Assembly: GCF_026278345.1 (NCBI RefSeq)
Contig: NZ_CP111085.1
Coordinates: 1,314,001-1,378,000 of the forward strand
Source: Tellurirhabdus rosea
GTDB lineage: Bacteria > Bacteroidota > Bacteroidia > Cytophagales > Spirosomataceae
Length of the DNA stretch: 64,000 bases
Direction: 5' to 3'
Each line of letters opens with the position of its first letter. Position 1 is the first letter of the stretch. This document shows positions 42,566-53,300 of the stretch, one piece after another. Both the position numbers and the translations under genes were made by a program. The notes beneath the pieces were generated by a model. The model did no database searches. It was not told the origin of the DNA and worked only from the letters and a program-made list of their open reading frames with translations.

Positions 42566-43714
42566 ATGCTTTCATTCCTACGCCCACTGCCCTTCCTTAC
42601 TGCTTTTGTCCTCGGCTCCGGTCTGGTCCTCGCCCAGACGCCGGTCAAGGTTTCCACGGATAAAGGCCCGATTGATTTTGAAGAATACGAGCCCGTGTCG
42701 ACCCTGAAAGTGTCCGAACACAAACTGACGCGCTCGAAATATCCGTTCATCGACGTGCACAACCACCAGTTCCAGATGGATAATATGGACCTGCGGAAAC
42801 TGGTGACGCAGATGGACAGCCTCAACATGGGCATCATGGTGAACCTCAGCGGACGGGGTTTCAGCAGCAACGCCGCCGAAAGCACCCGCTTTCTGGACCA
42901 GGCGATGGCCAACGTGCAGAAGTCGACGCCCAGACGGATCGCGCTGTTTACCAACATCAACTTCGCCGGGGTTGGCTCACCGGGCTGGACGGATGCCGCC
43001 GTCCGAATGCTGGAAGAAGACGTTAAAAAGGGCGCCCGGGGCCTGAAAATTTACAAAAGCCTCGGCTTCAGCGTGAAAGACGTGGAGGGCAAACGCGTCC
43101 GGGTGGACGACCCGCGCCTGGACCCAATCTGGGCCAAATGCGGCCAGCTCGGTGTTCCGGTCATTATCCACACCGCCGACCCGAAATCGTTCTGGGACCC
43201 GATGGACCGCTTCAACGAACGCTGGCTCGAACTGAAGCTGCACCCCGGCCGCAAGCGCACCGACAACGACCCCGTGCCCTGGGAGCAACTGCTGGCCGAG
43301 CAGCACAACGTCTTCCGCAAACACCCGAAAACGACCTTCATCAACGCCCACATGGGCTGGTACCCGAACGATCTGGCCAAACTGGACAGTCTGATGCGGG
43401 CTTTTCCGAACATGGTAGTCGAGATCGGGGCCGTTATCGCCGAGCTGGGCCGCCAGCCGCGGGCCTCGCGCCAGTTCTTCGAAAAATACCAGGACCGGAT
43501 TCTGTTCGGCAAAGATTCGTGGGTGCCGGCCGAGTACGCCACCTATTTCCGGGTGCTGGAAACGGACGACGAGTACTTTCCGTACCACAAAAAATACCAT
43601 GCGTTCTGGCGGATGTACGGCATGGCTTTGCCCGATGAGGTGCTGAAGAAAGTGTATTACAAAAACGCCCTGCGCATCATTCCGGGCCTCGACAAGTCGC
43701 TGTTTCCGAACTAA
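42566..43714 (+). CDS. Exported amidohydrolase-superfamily protein
   Basis: The product has 382 residues with a signal peptide (FLTAFVLGSGLVLAQ). The barrel begins with FIDVHNHQFQMD (the His-x-His metal motif), later IIHTADP and INAHMGWYPNDL, and the C-terminal Asp in LFGKDSWVP. This fits the metal-dependent hydrolases/decarboxylases of the amidohydro-related (TIM-barrel) family. Substrate unknown. It sits between ispF and the epimerase gene, with which it probably shares a transcript. Confidence 0.82.
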   Translation: MLSFLRPLPFLTAFVLGSGLVLAQTPVKVSTDKGPIDFEEYEPVSTLKVSEHKLTRSKYPFIDVHNHQFQMDNMDLRKLVTQMDSLNMGIMVNLSGRGFSSNAAESTRFLDQAMANVQKSTPRRIALFTNINFAGVGSPGWTDAAVRMLEEDVKKGARGLKIYKSLGFSVKDVEGKRVRVDDPRLDPIWAKCGQLGVPVIIHTADPKSFWDPMDRFNERWLELKLHPGRKRTDNDPVPWEQLLAEQHNVFRKHPKTTFINAHMGWYPNDLAKLDSLMRAFPNMVVEIGAVIAELGRQPRASRQFFEKYQDRILFGKDSWVPAEYATYFRVLETDDEYFPYHKKYHAFWRMYGMALPDEVLKKVYYKNALRIIPGLDKSLFPN

Positions 43715-43745
43715 ACGACCCGGTCCGCCCGCTTTGCCCATTGAC

Positions 43746-44852
43746 ATGAAAATTACTCAAATCGACATTTACCGCTACGACATTCCGCTCAAAGCGCCCA
43801 TTGCCATCTCGCTGGGGACGATTGAAAGCGCCCGGAACCTGCTCGTCAGAATCCATACGGATGCCGGCTTCGTGGGCTGGGGCGAAGGCTCGCCGTTCTG
43901 GATGATCGTCGGCGAAACGCAGGAAACGGGCTTTGCCGCCGCGCAGGACTTCGCCCGGCTGCTGCTCGGCTGCCCGGCGCTGGACATTGAAGGCAACTTG
44001 CGGAAGCTCGACAATTACCTGCCGGGCAACCCAACCGTCAAAAGTGCGTTCGACATGGCGCTGTACGATCTGGCAGCGCAGGCGGCCGGAATGCCGCTGT
44101 ATGCGTTTCTGGGCGGCACGAAGCGGGCCCTCGTCACCGACGAAACCATCTACCTCAACACGCCCGATCGCATGGCCGAGGACGCAGTGCGCATCAAAGA
44201 ACAGGGCGGAATTGCCATTAAAGTGAAACTGGGAACCAATGCCCGCGACGACATCCGGCGGGTCGAAGCCATCCGCAAGGCCGTTGGCTCCGATATTCCC
44301 ATTCGGACGGATGCCAATCAGGGCTGGGACTTCGTCACGGCCCGGACCGTGCTGACCACGATTCAGGACTGGAACGTGGAGTACTGCGAACAGCCCGTCA
44401 GGCGGCCCCATTTCGGCGATTTGAAACGCCTGAGACAGCAGACCCGCGTCCCGATCATGGCCGACGAAGCTCTTTTCGATCACCGGGACGCGCTGCGGCT
44501 GGTGCAGGAGGAAGCCGTCGATTATTTCAACATCAAGCTTTCCAAAAGCGGCGGGATTTTCAACGCTCTGAAGATTAACGCCATCGCCGAGGCGGCGTGC
44601 ATTCCGTGCATGATCGGCTGCATGTCGGAGTCGCGGCTGGCGATGACGGCCAAGGCCCATTTTGCCTCGGCCCGCCGCAACGTCGTCTTCTGCGACCTCG
44701 ACGCGCCGTTCGAGCACGCCACCGACCCGGTTGTCGGCGGACTGCAGTACAACGCATACCAGATCGACCTGCCGGACACGCCCGGCCTGGGAGCCAGCGT
44801 TGACGAGAGTTACCTGAGAAACATGAAGAAAATGTCGTTTCCAGCCGAATAA
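43746..44852 (+). CDS. Enolase-superfamily enzyme, probably dipeptide epimerase
   Basis: The product has 368 residues from ATG 43746 (MKITQIDIYRYDIPLKAPI); the frame opens at 43734. The catalytic pattern of the muconate-lactonising/dipeptide-epimerase group is present: Lys159-x-Lys161 (AIKVKLG), metal ligands Asp189 (TDANQGW), Glu215 (YCEQPV) and Asp240 (MADEALF), and Lys267 (KLSKSGG). L-Ala-D/L-Glu epimerases of cell-wall recycling share these, but other dipeptides or N-acyl amino acids are possible. It ends the transcript, with a terminator 25 bases later. Confidence 0.86.
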   Translation: MKITQIDIYRYDIPLKAPIAISLGTIESARNLLVRIHTDAGFVGWGEGSPFWMIVGETQETGFAAAQDFARLLLGCPALDIEGNLRKLDNYLPGNPTVKSAFDMALYDLAAQAAGMPLYAFLGGTKRALVTDETIYLNTPDRMAEDAVRIKEQGGIAIKVKLGTNARDDIRRVEAIRKAVGSDIPIRTDANQGWDFVTARTVLTTIQDWNVEYCEQPVRRPHFGDLKRLRQQTRVPIMADEALFDHRDALRLVQEEAVDYFNIKLSKSGGIFNALKINAIAEAACIPCMIGCMSESRLAMTAKAHFASARRNVVFCDLDAPFEHATDPVVGGLQYNAYQIDLPDTPGLGASVDESYLRNMKKMSFPAE

Positions 44853-44875
44853 AGCTGTTTTTGTAATAAAACTGT

Positions 44876-44915
44876 TTCAAATGCCCGGATGTCGCGTCTG
44901 GGCATTTTGTTTTTG
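44876..44915 (+). terminator. Terminator after the epimerase gene
   Basis: AAATGCCC (44878-44885) pairs with GGGCATTT (about 44900-44907) around a GC-rich loop, and TTGTTTTT follows. Confidence 0.75.
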
Positions 44916-45164
44916 AACATTACCGATTCGGTCTTATTCAGTCGTAAGAAACCAATAAAAATTCCTAATTATTTAACGGTAAAATCATACGGCCAGCATC
45001 TTTGGAAAGAAAAACATGGTGTGCCTATGATCAAAACCGAGCATCTTCTGGTCTAAATCGCTTTCGTTCGCCCCTGAATGTGTCAAAATAACACTTTATA
45101 CCAAAGGGCGTCCAGACCGTAGAACAGAAGTTTGAAAGAGTTTTATTTTAACCCTTATTTCCTT
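44916..45164. other. Regulatory spacer before the SusC/SusD operon
   Basis: The 249 bases hold no gene. They are AT-richer than the surroundings, with a possible promoter at 44972-45004 and a leader of about 150 bases. No anti-sigma/sigma gene or hybrid sensor is next to it, unlike many Sus-type loci. Confidence 0.5.
44972..45004 (+). promoter_or_regulatory. Possible promoter for the SusC/SusD operon
   Basis: TTTA (44972-44975), 21 bases and CATCTTTG (44997-45004) resemble the Bacteroidota consensus with one mismatch in each box. Confidence 0.3.
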
Positions 45165-48100
45165 ATGATCAGATTTACTCTGTTGCACCTTCGGCAAAGA
45201 AGGTTCGTAATGATGTGTTACTTGTTCTTCAGCACCGTAGTAGCGGCCCTTGGGCAAAACTTAACGGTTCGGGGAAAAGTATCCGACGATGGCGGTCAGC
45301 CGCTACCAGGTGTTAGCGTCGTTGTAAAAGGAACGACAACCGGTACCGTCACGGGTCCGGAAGGCAACTACCAGCTCAACGTTCCGAGCAGCAACGCAAC
45401 GCTGGTTTACTCATTTATTGGTTACATGACGAAAGAGGTTCCCGTCAATAACCAGTCAACGATTGATCTGTCCCTGGCTACCGACATGAAGGCCCTGAAC
45501 GAAGTGGTCGTCGTTGGTTACGGGGTTCAGAAAAAAGAAACCGTTACCGGTTCTGTCGTGTCGGTGAAAGGTGAGCAGCTGGTGAAATCGCCGGCCGTGA
45601 ACCTGTCCAACTCCATCGCCGGCCGCCTGCCGGGCGTTGTGGCCGTCAACCGAAGCGGCGAACCCGGTTATGACGGGTCCGCCATCCGGATTCGCGGTTC
45701 CAACACGCTGAACAACAACGACGCCCTCGTCGTTATCGACGGCATTCCCGCCCGTGCCGGTGGTCTGGACCGCATCAACCCGGCCGACATCGAGTCGATT
45801 TCCGTCCTGAAAGATGCCTCGGCCGCCATTTACGGTTCCCGGGCCGCCAACGGCGTAATCCTGATTACGACCAAACGCGGTAAATCCGGCAAACCGGAGT
45901 TGTCTTACTCCTTCAACCAGGGCTGGGCCAACCCGACCGTTATTCCGAAGTTGACCAACGCGGCTCAGTATACGTCCATGCTGAACGATCTGGACGTCTA
46001 CCAGCTGCCGGTTTCAGAATGGCAGGCAGCCACCCAGGCTTACAAAAACACCGGCGCCTACACCCGCCCCAACGGAACCGTTCGGAACGCGCCTTACTCG
46101 CCGGAAGCCATCCGGAAGTACGCCGACGGCTCCGATCCCTGGAACTACCCCAACACCGACTGGTACGACGCCACGCTGAAAGACTGGTCGCCGCAATCCC
46201 GGCACAACGTCCAGCTGACCGGCGGTACGGAGAACGTCAAGTACCTGGCTTCTTTGGGTTATCAGAACCAGGATGCCTTCTATAAAAACTCGGCCACGGG
46301 CTACAAGCAGTACGACCTGCGCCTGAATCTGGACGCGAACGTAAACAAGTACATCCACGTTTCACTCGGCGTTCTGGGCCGCGAGGAATTCCGCCGCTTC
46401 CCGACCAAACCGGCCAGTGCCATCTTCCGGATGCAGATGCGGGGTAAGCCGCAAGAACAGGCTTTCTGGCCCGACGGCCGCCCGGGCCCGGATATCGAAA
46501 ACGGCGAAAACCCGGTGGTGATCACGACCAACCTGACGGGTTACGACCACGACAAGCGCGATTATTTCCAGACCAACGGACAGCTGGACATCAAGATTCC
46601 GGGTGTTGAAGGGCTGAAATTCACCGGTACGGCCGCTATCGATAAACTGACGCGGAGCACCAAGCGCTGGGAAACTCCCTGGACGCTGTACCAGAAAGGT
46701 TCCGGTGTCGATGCCAACGGGAACCCCAACCTGGTAGCCAGCCAGCGCGGCCCGGCCGAACCCCGTCTGTCGCAGAGCGTGGAAAACCAGTTGAACATCC
46801 TGCTGGGCGGTATCCTGACCTACGAGCGCAAGTTTGGTGACCATGGCCTCACGCTGCTGGCCGGTACGAACCGTGAAACCATCGAAGGTGACAACTTCAA
46901 CGCGTTCCGCCGGTACTTCATCTCTCCGGCCATCGACCAGATGTTTGCCGGTGGCGACCTCGAGAAGAACAACGGCGGTGGTGCTTTTGAACGCGCTCGT
47001 CTGAACTACTTCGGTCGCGTAGCCTACAACTACAAAGAAAAGTATCTGGCTGAATTCCTGTGGCGCTACGACGGTTCGGACATTTTCCCGCCGGCTACCC
47101 GCTACGGTTTCTTCCCCGGTGTGATGCTTGGTTGGGTAGTGTCTGAGGAGAACTTCCTGAAAAACTCAGTTCCGGCGCTGAATTACCTGAAACTGCGTGG
47201 TTCATGGGGCCAGTTGGGGAACGACCAGATCGCGACTTACCAGTATCTGTCTACCTACGGCTTCCGCAGCTACATCATCGGCAATGTGGAAACCAAGACC
47301 CTGTTCGAAGCCCGCGTCCCGAACGAGAACATTACCTGGGAGGTGGCGAATAACGCCAACGTCGGTCTGGAAGGACAGCTGTTCAACGGCAAAATCAATT
47401 TCGAGTTCGATGTCTTCTCCAACAAGCGGACCAACATCCTCTGGACCCGGAACGCTTCCATTCCCCAGACAACCGGGATGACGCTGCCGGCGCAGAACAT
47501 CGGCGAAGTAGCCAACCGGGGCTGGGAATTCAACGTCGGTTACCAGAATCAGGTGGGCGATTTCAAATACGGCATCAGCGTCAACGGCGGTTATGCACAG
47601 AACAAAATTCTGTTCTGGGACGAGGCTCCGGGTGCTCCGGACTGGCAGCGCACGACGGGCCGCCCGATGTACACCTACCTGGTGTATGAGTACGACGGTG
47701 TGTTCAAGGACCAGGCCGCAATCGATGCCAACACCATCGACTACAAGGCCATCGTCAACCAGCTGCGTCCGGGCGACATGAAGTTCAAGGATTACAACGG
47801 CGACGGCAAGATTACGCCCGATGACCAGGTTCGTCTGAACAACACCAACGTTCCCCTCTTCCAGGGTGGTATGAACCTGACGGCCAGCTACAAGAACTTC
47901 GACCTGACGGTTCTGTTCCAGGGAGCGGCCGGTGCCAAGCAGTACATCAGCTCCGGCGAAATGGGCAACATTGGTAACTACCTGCTGGATTTTTACGAAA
48001 ACCGCTGGACGGTCGAAAACCCCAGCGATGTTCACCCGCGGATCGCCAACCGTTCGGACCAGTATTATTCGGCCAACAACAACACGTACTGGCTGCGTGA

Positions 48101-48320
48101 TGCCGACTACATCCGTCTGAAAAACTTCGAACTGGGTTATTCGCTTCCGGCAAACCTGACCCGTAAAGCGGGCATAGGTAACTTCCGGGTGTACGTAAAT
48201 GGTCTGAACATGCTGACCTTCGACAAGCTGAAAGTATTCGACCCCGAAACGTCGAACGCCACGGGCCAGTACTACCCGCAATCGAAAATTATCAACGCCG
48301 GTCTGACTGCCACTTTCTAA
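45165..48320 (+). CDS. SusC-like TonB-dependent outer-membrane transporter
   Basis: The product has 1051 residues from ATG 45165; TTG 45132 and ATG 45210 are alternatives. After a signal ending near ALGQ comes a carboxypeptidase-like regulatory domain (LTVRGKVSDDGGQPLPGVSV). The plug follows (MKALNEVVVVGYGVQKK, then LVVIDGIPARAGG and DASAAIYGSRAANGVIL), then a 22-strand barrel ending in ...LTATF. With the SusD partner it imports oligomeric nutrients in a pedal-bin complex energised by TonB. The ligand cannot be inferred; no glycosidase or peptidase is encoded in the operon. Confidence 0.95.
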   Translation: MIRFTLLHLRQRRFVMMCYLFFSTVVAALGQNLTVRGKVSDDGGQPLPGVSVVVKGTTTGTVTGPEGNYQLNVPSSNATLVYSFIGYMTKEVPVNNQSTIDLSLATDMKALNEVVVVGYGVQKKETVTGSVVSVKGEQLVKSPAVNLSNSIAGRLPGVVAVNRSGEPGYDGSAIRIRGSNTLNNNDALVVIDGIPARAGGLDRINPADIESISVLKDASAAIYGSRAANGVILITTKRGKSGKPELSYSFNQGWANPTVIPKLTNAAQYTSMLNDLDVYQLPVSEWQAATQAYKNTGAYTRPNGTVRNAPYSPEAIRKYADGSDPWNYPNTDWYDATLKDWSPQSRHNVQLTGGTENVKYLASLGYQNQDAFYKNSATGYKQYDLRLNLDANVNKYIHVSLGVLGREEFRRFPTKPASAIFRMQMRGKPQEQAFWPDGRPGPDIENGENPVVITTNLTGYDHDKRDYFQTNGQLDIKIPGVEGLKFTGTAAIDKLTRSTKRWETPWTLYQKGSGVDANGNPNLVASQRGPAEPRLSQSVENQLNILLGGILTYERKFGDHGLTLLAGTNRETIEGDNFNAFRRYFISPAIDQMFAGGDLEKNNGGGAFERARLNYFGRVAYNYKEKYLAEFLWRYDGSDIFPPATRYGFFPGVMLGWVVSEENFLKNSVPALNYLKLRGSWGQLGNDQIATYQYLSTYGFRSYIIGNVETKTLFEARVPNENITWEVANNANVGLEGQLFNGKINFEFDVFSNKRTNILWTRNASIPQTTGMTLPAQNIGEVANRGWEFNVGYQNQVGDFKYGISVNGGYAQNKILFWDEAPGAPDWQRTTGRPMYTYLVYEYDGVFKDQAAIDANTIDYKAIVNQLRPGDMKFKDYNGDGKITPDDQVRLNNTNVPLFQGGMNLTASYKNFDLTVLFQGAAGAKQYISSGEMGNIGNYLLDFYENRWTVENPSDVHPRIANRSDQYYSANNNTYWLRDADYIRLKNFELGYSLPANLTRKAGIGNFRVYVNGLNMLTFDKLKVFDPETSNATGQYYPQSKIINAGLTATF

Positions 48321-48341
48321 ATTCATTAACCCGAATTGACT

Positions 48342-50201
48342 ATGCGATTACTCCGAAATATTCTGTTGTCAACGGTCGTGACCTCCATGATGGTGACGGG
48401 CTGTAACGACGACTTTCTGAACACCAAACCGCTTGATCAGGTTTCTCAGACCGCCGTCTGGACAGATGGTGCCCTGGCCGATGCGTTCGTGACAGAAATT
48501 TACGCGGGCTTTGGCCTCGGCGGGTTCAACGAACAGATGCTCGCCTCCCTGACCGACGAAGCGATTTTCACCCACCCCGGTCGGGGAATTACCACGATCA
48601 CCGAATCGCGGTCCAACCCCGCCGACATTGGCTGGGTAAACGGCACACTCTCCTGGTCGAACATGTATTCCCGCTTACGGGCTGCTAACCTGGCCCTTAA
48701 GAATCTGGAAAAACCGCAGTTTGCCAACACAAACGGCATTGTGGACCGTCTGAAAGGAGAAGCTAAGTTTCTGCGTGCCTATTATAATCACCAGTTACTA
48801 CGCTACTATGGCAGCTTCCCGATTGTAGACCGGCCGTTTGAACTGGGTGAGGCCGATTACCTGACGCCGCGCAACACCTGGGAGGAGTGCGTAAACTTCA
48901 TCGTCAAAGACCTCGATGAATCCGCTGAGCACCTCAAAGGACGCACCATGGCCCGCGGCCGCGCCACTACCGCCGCCGCGCTGGCCCTGAAGTCGCGCGT
49001 CCTGCTGTACGCTGCCAGCGACCTGCACGACATCCCGACCGCCAAAGCCAAATCGGCCACCATCGCCGCTTTCTCCAAGCCGGAACTGCTGGGTTACCTG
49101 ACCGGTAGCCGGACGGAGCGCTGGACGAAAGCCCGCGACGCCGCCAAGGCGGTTCTCGATCTGCCCAACCTCGGCAACCAGCTCAACCTGACGGCCCCGC
49201 TGGCCCGCGAAGAAGCCATTCAGACGTACATCAACACGTCGATGTCGCGCAACGGCGGCGAACGGGACATGATCCTGGGTCGGTATTTCATCAACGCCAA
49301 GCAGGAAGACGGCGGTCGCCAGGGTCTGTTCAACGGCCCGAACGGCTATAACAACTGGGCGGGTAACACGCCCGTTCAACTGCTGGTCGACGATTACGAA
49401 ATGATGGACGGAACCCGCTTCGACTGGAGCAAGCCCGAACAGGCCGCCAATCCGTACGCCAACCGTGATCCGCGATTCTACGCTTCGGTCCTCTACGACG
49501 GCGCCCAGTGGAAACCCCGCTCGTCGGCGAACCAGTCACGTGACCCGCTGGGACAAATCCAGACCGGCCGTTACGAAGTCACGAACGCGACGGGACAGAA
49601 AACAACGCACTTTGGTCTGGATACCCGCAACAGCCCCATCGAAGACTGGAACGGCAGCTATACGGGCTACTACTTCCGGAAGTTCATCGACGCCAACCCG
49701 GCCATTGTTGACCAGAATACCTGGCAGGAAGTGCCCTGGCCGATTCTGCGCTACACGGAAGCCGTCCTGAACTATGTGGAGGCCTGTATCGAACTCGGAC
49801 AGGATGCCGAAGCGCGTAACTGGCTGAACAAAATCCGCTTCCGCTCGGGAATGCCCGCCGTTACCGAGTCGGGTGATGCCCTGCGCCAGCGCTACCGCAA
49901 CGAGCGCCGGATCGAAATGGCCTACGAAGAGCAGCGTTACCACGACACCCGCCGCTGGATGATCGCGCCGACCACGCTCGGCCGTAAAGCAAATGGTATT
50001 GCTATTACGGGTACACTGAAGCCCGGCAAAACGATGTCTGTCTACCGCTACGACCCGACCAGTTACGACTACACCTACCGTGTCTTCGAAATTGATCCGG
50101 GTAAGGAAAACCGTTCGTGGAACGATAAGATGTATTATCTGCCGATCGCCCGCGACGAAATGAACCGGAATAACAAGCTGTTGCAGAACCCCGGTTTTTA
50201 A
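48342..50201 (+). CDS. SusD/RagB-like nutrient-binding lipoprotein
   Basis: The product has 619 residues from ATG 48342 (MRLLRNILLSTVVTSMMVTGC, lipid Cys at 21). The SusD N-terminal pattern FLNTKPLDQVS and the TPR-like helices (LRAANLALKNLE, KGEAKFLRAYYNHQLL) are clear. The C-terminal RNERRIEMAYEEQRYHDTRRW is the usual RagB/SusD signature. It forms the lid over the SusC barrel on the cell surface. It lies 21 bases behind susC. Confidence 0.95.
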   Translation: MRLLRNILLSTVVTSMMVTGCNDDFLNTKPLDQVSQTAVWTDGALADAFVTEIYAGFGLGGFNEQMLASLTDEAIFTHPGRGITTITESRSNPADIGWVNGTLSWSNMYSRLRAANLALKNLEKPQFANTNGIVDRLKGEAKFLRAYYNHQLLRYYGSFPIVDRPFELGEADYLTPRNTWEECVNFIVKDLDESAEHLKGRTMARGRATTAAALALKSRVLLYAASDLHDIPTAKAKSATIAAFSKPELLGYLTGSRTERWTKARDAAKAVLDLPNLGNQLNLTAPLAREEAIQTYINTSMSRNGGERDMILGRYFINAKQEDGGRQGLFNGPNGYNNWAGNTPVQLLVDDYEMMDGTRFDWSKPEQAANPYANRDPRFYASVLYDGAQWKPRSSANQSRDPLGQIQTGRYEVTNATGQKTTHFGLDTRNSPIEDWNGSYTGYYFRKFIDANPAIVDQNTWQEVPWPILRYTEAVLNYVEACIELGQDAEARNWLNKIRFRSGMPAVTESGDALRQRYRNERRIEMAYEEQRYHDTRRWMIAPTTLGRKANGIAITGTLKPGKTMSVYRYDPTSYDYTYRVFEIDPGKENRSWNDKMYYLPIARDEMNRNNKLLQNPGF

Positions 50202-50312
50202 CATTTGAATAATTTTTGGTAATTTGGGTAGTTGGAAGAATTTCCCTTCCGACTACCCTTTTTCCTTTTTTACTGCTTTTCTGCTTTGCCTCTACAGGCC
50301 TTGCATTGTTTT

Positions 50313-53300
50313 ATGAAAGTACGTTTACGCCCCTGCCTGTACCCCGCCCTGACCGCGCTCCTGCTGGCGGCGGGCTGCCGGAATTCCTCCCCTTCGGATA
50401 ACCAGACCGCCGAAAAACCCGCCAATCCGCTCTTTACGCTGCTGACGCCCGAGCAGACGAACATCAGTTTTCAGAATAACCTCACCGAAGCGCTGAATAC
50501 CAACGTCCTGATGTACGAGTACTTCTACAACGGCGGCGGCGTGGCGGTCGGCGACCTCAACGGCGACGGGCTCGATGACATTTACTTCACCGGCAACATG
50601 GTGCCCAATAAGCTGTATCTGAACAAAGGAAAGATGCAGTTCGAAGACATTACCGCCCCGTCGGGAGCGGCCGGACGCGAGGGCCCGTGGAAAACCGGCG
50701 TCACCATGGCCGACGTGAACGGCGACGGTCGGCTGGATATTTACATCTGCTACTCCGGCAACCTGCCACCCGAAAAACGGAAACACCAGCTTTACATCAA
50801 CGACGGTCCCGACGCCAAAGGCATTCCGCATTTCAGCGAACAGGCCGAAAAATATGGACTGGACAGCCCGGCCACGAGCACCCAGGCCACCTTTTTCGAT
50901 TACGACCGGGATGGCGACCTGGATGCCTTTCTGCTGAATCATAACCCCAAATCGCTGCCGGTCCTCGACGAAGCGACCACGGCCGACCTCCTGCGCAAAG
51001 ACGACCCCATGAACGGCATGCGGCTCTACCGCAACAACGGCAATAAATTTCAGGACGTGACCCGCGCCGCCGGGCTGCAGAGCACGGCCCTTTCCTACGG
51101 CCTCGGTGCCGGGATGGCCGACCTCAACGGCGACGGCTGGACCGACCTTTACATTTCCAACGACTACACCATTCCGGACTACCTCTACCTCAACGACAAA
51201 CGGGGCGGATTCACCAACGTGGCCGGCAGCAGCCTCGGGCATATTTCGCATTTCTCGATGGGCAACGACGTGGCTGACATCAACAACGACGCCCTGCCCG
51301 ATATTTTTACACTGGACATGCTCCCGGAAGACAACCGTCGGCAGAAGCTGCTGATGGCTCCGGATAACTACGAAAAGTTTGACTTCAACGTCAAGGTCGG
51401 CTTTCACCACCAGTACATGCGGAACATGCTGCAGCTCAACAACGGCGGTGGCCGCGACGGCGTCCCGACGTTCTCGGAGATTGGCCAGCTGGCTGGCATT
51501 TCCAATACCGACTGGAGCTGGGCCCCGCTGATTGCCGACTACGACAACGACGGCTGGAAAGACCTTTACGTGACCAACGGCTACCTCCGCGACTATACCA
51601 ATCTGGATTTTCTGAAATACATGGGCGACTATGTGCAGAACAACCAGAGCAACATGCAGCGGCAGAACATTCTGGAACTGGTTTACCAGATGCCTTCGTC
51701 CAGCCTGAAGAATTACGTTTTCCGGAACAACGGCAACCTGACGTTTACCAACTCGGGCACCGCCTGGGGCCTCGATCAGGTCGCCAACAGCAACGGGGCC
51801 GCCTACGCCGACCTCGACAACGACGGCGACCTCGATCTGGTCGTCAACAACGTCAACCAGATGGCCTCCATCTACCGCAACGAAGCGTCCGGGCAGTTGA
51901 AGCACCATTTTTTGAAGGTGAAACTGGATGGAGCGGGTCAGAACCGGTTCGGTCTGGGTGCCCGCGTGACGCTTTACCGAAACGGCAAACAGCAGTACCT
52001 CGAACAGATGCCGACGCGCGGCTATCAATCCAGCGTTTCGCCCGTGCTGCATTTTGGCCTTGGTCAGGATGCGGCCGTCGATTCGCTGCGGATTGTCTGG
52101 TTAAGCGGCAAACAGCAGTTGCTGAAAAGTCCCAAAGCCGACCAGTTGCTGACCCTGCGGGAAGCAGAGGCTGGGGGTACGTTCCGCCCGGCCAAAGCCG
52201 TTCAGCCCTTTCTGACCGAAATGCCCGCCCCCCTCGCCTACCAGCATCCGGGCCAGCCGCTGAACGATTTCAAACGCCAGCCGCTGATGGTCAATCCGCT
52301 TTCGTTTAACGGCCCCTGTCTGGTAAAAGGTGATGTGAACGGCGACGGGCGCGACGATGTGTATGCCGGAGGTGGCAGCGGCCAGCCCGGTGCCCTCTTT
52401 CTTCAGCAGGCCGACGGACGTTTCAGCCGGTCGAACCAGCCCGCCTTTGCCGCCGACGCCGGGAGCGAAGATGCCGATGCCGTCTTTTTCGACGCCAACG
52501 GGGACGGCCATCCGGACCTGTACGTCGCCAGCGGCGGTTACGGCAATTTTCTGCCCGACGACGCCCGCCTGCAGGATCGCCTGTACCTGAACGACGGCAA
52601 GGGGAACTTCGCCAAAGCCGCCAGCGCCCTGCCCGTCATGCGGGTCAGCAAAGGTTGCGTTCGGGTGGCCGACGTGAACGGCGATGCCCGCCCGGACCTG
52701 TTTGTCGGTGGCCGGGTGATTCCGGGCCGCTATCCGGAGACGCCGCAAAGCTACCTGCTCATCAATGCCGGCAACGGGACGTTCCGGGACCAGACCGCCG
52801 CCCTCGCGCCCGAACTTCAGCGCATCGGCATGGTGACGGACGCCGCCTGGGTGGATCTGAACGGAGACCGCAAACAGGAACTGGTCGTGGTCGGCGAGTG
52901 GATGCCCGTCACGGTGCTGGGGTCCGATAACGGTAAATTTGCCAACAAAACCACGGTCTTTTTCGGAGAAGAGTACCGCGGCTGGTGGAATCGCCTGCTC
53001 GTCGATGACCTGAACGGCGACGGCAAACCCGACCTGCTGGCCGGTAATCTGGGCCTGAATTCCCAGTGCCGGGTTACCAAAGAGCAGCCCGCTGAACTGT
53101 TTTTCAAGGATTTTGACGACAACGGGTCCGTCGATCCGATTCTTTGCATGCCCATCGGGGGCAAAAGCTACCCGTACGTCACGCGCGACGAACTCCTCGA
53201 CCAGATGAGCATCATGCGGACACGTTTCCCGGACTACAAAAGCTACGCGGATGCGACGTACGAAACCGTCTTTACGCCGGAAGAACGGGAAGGCGCTACC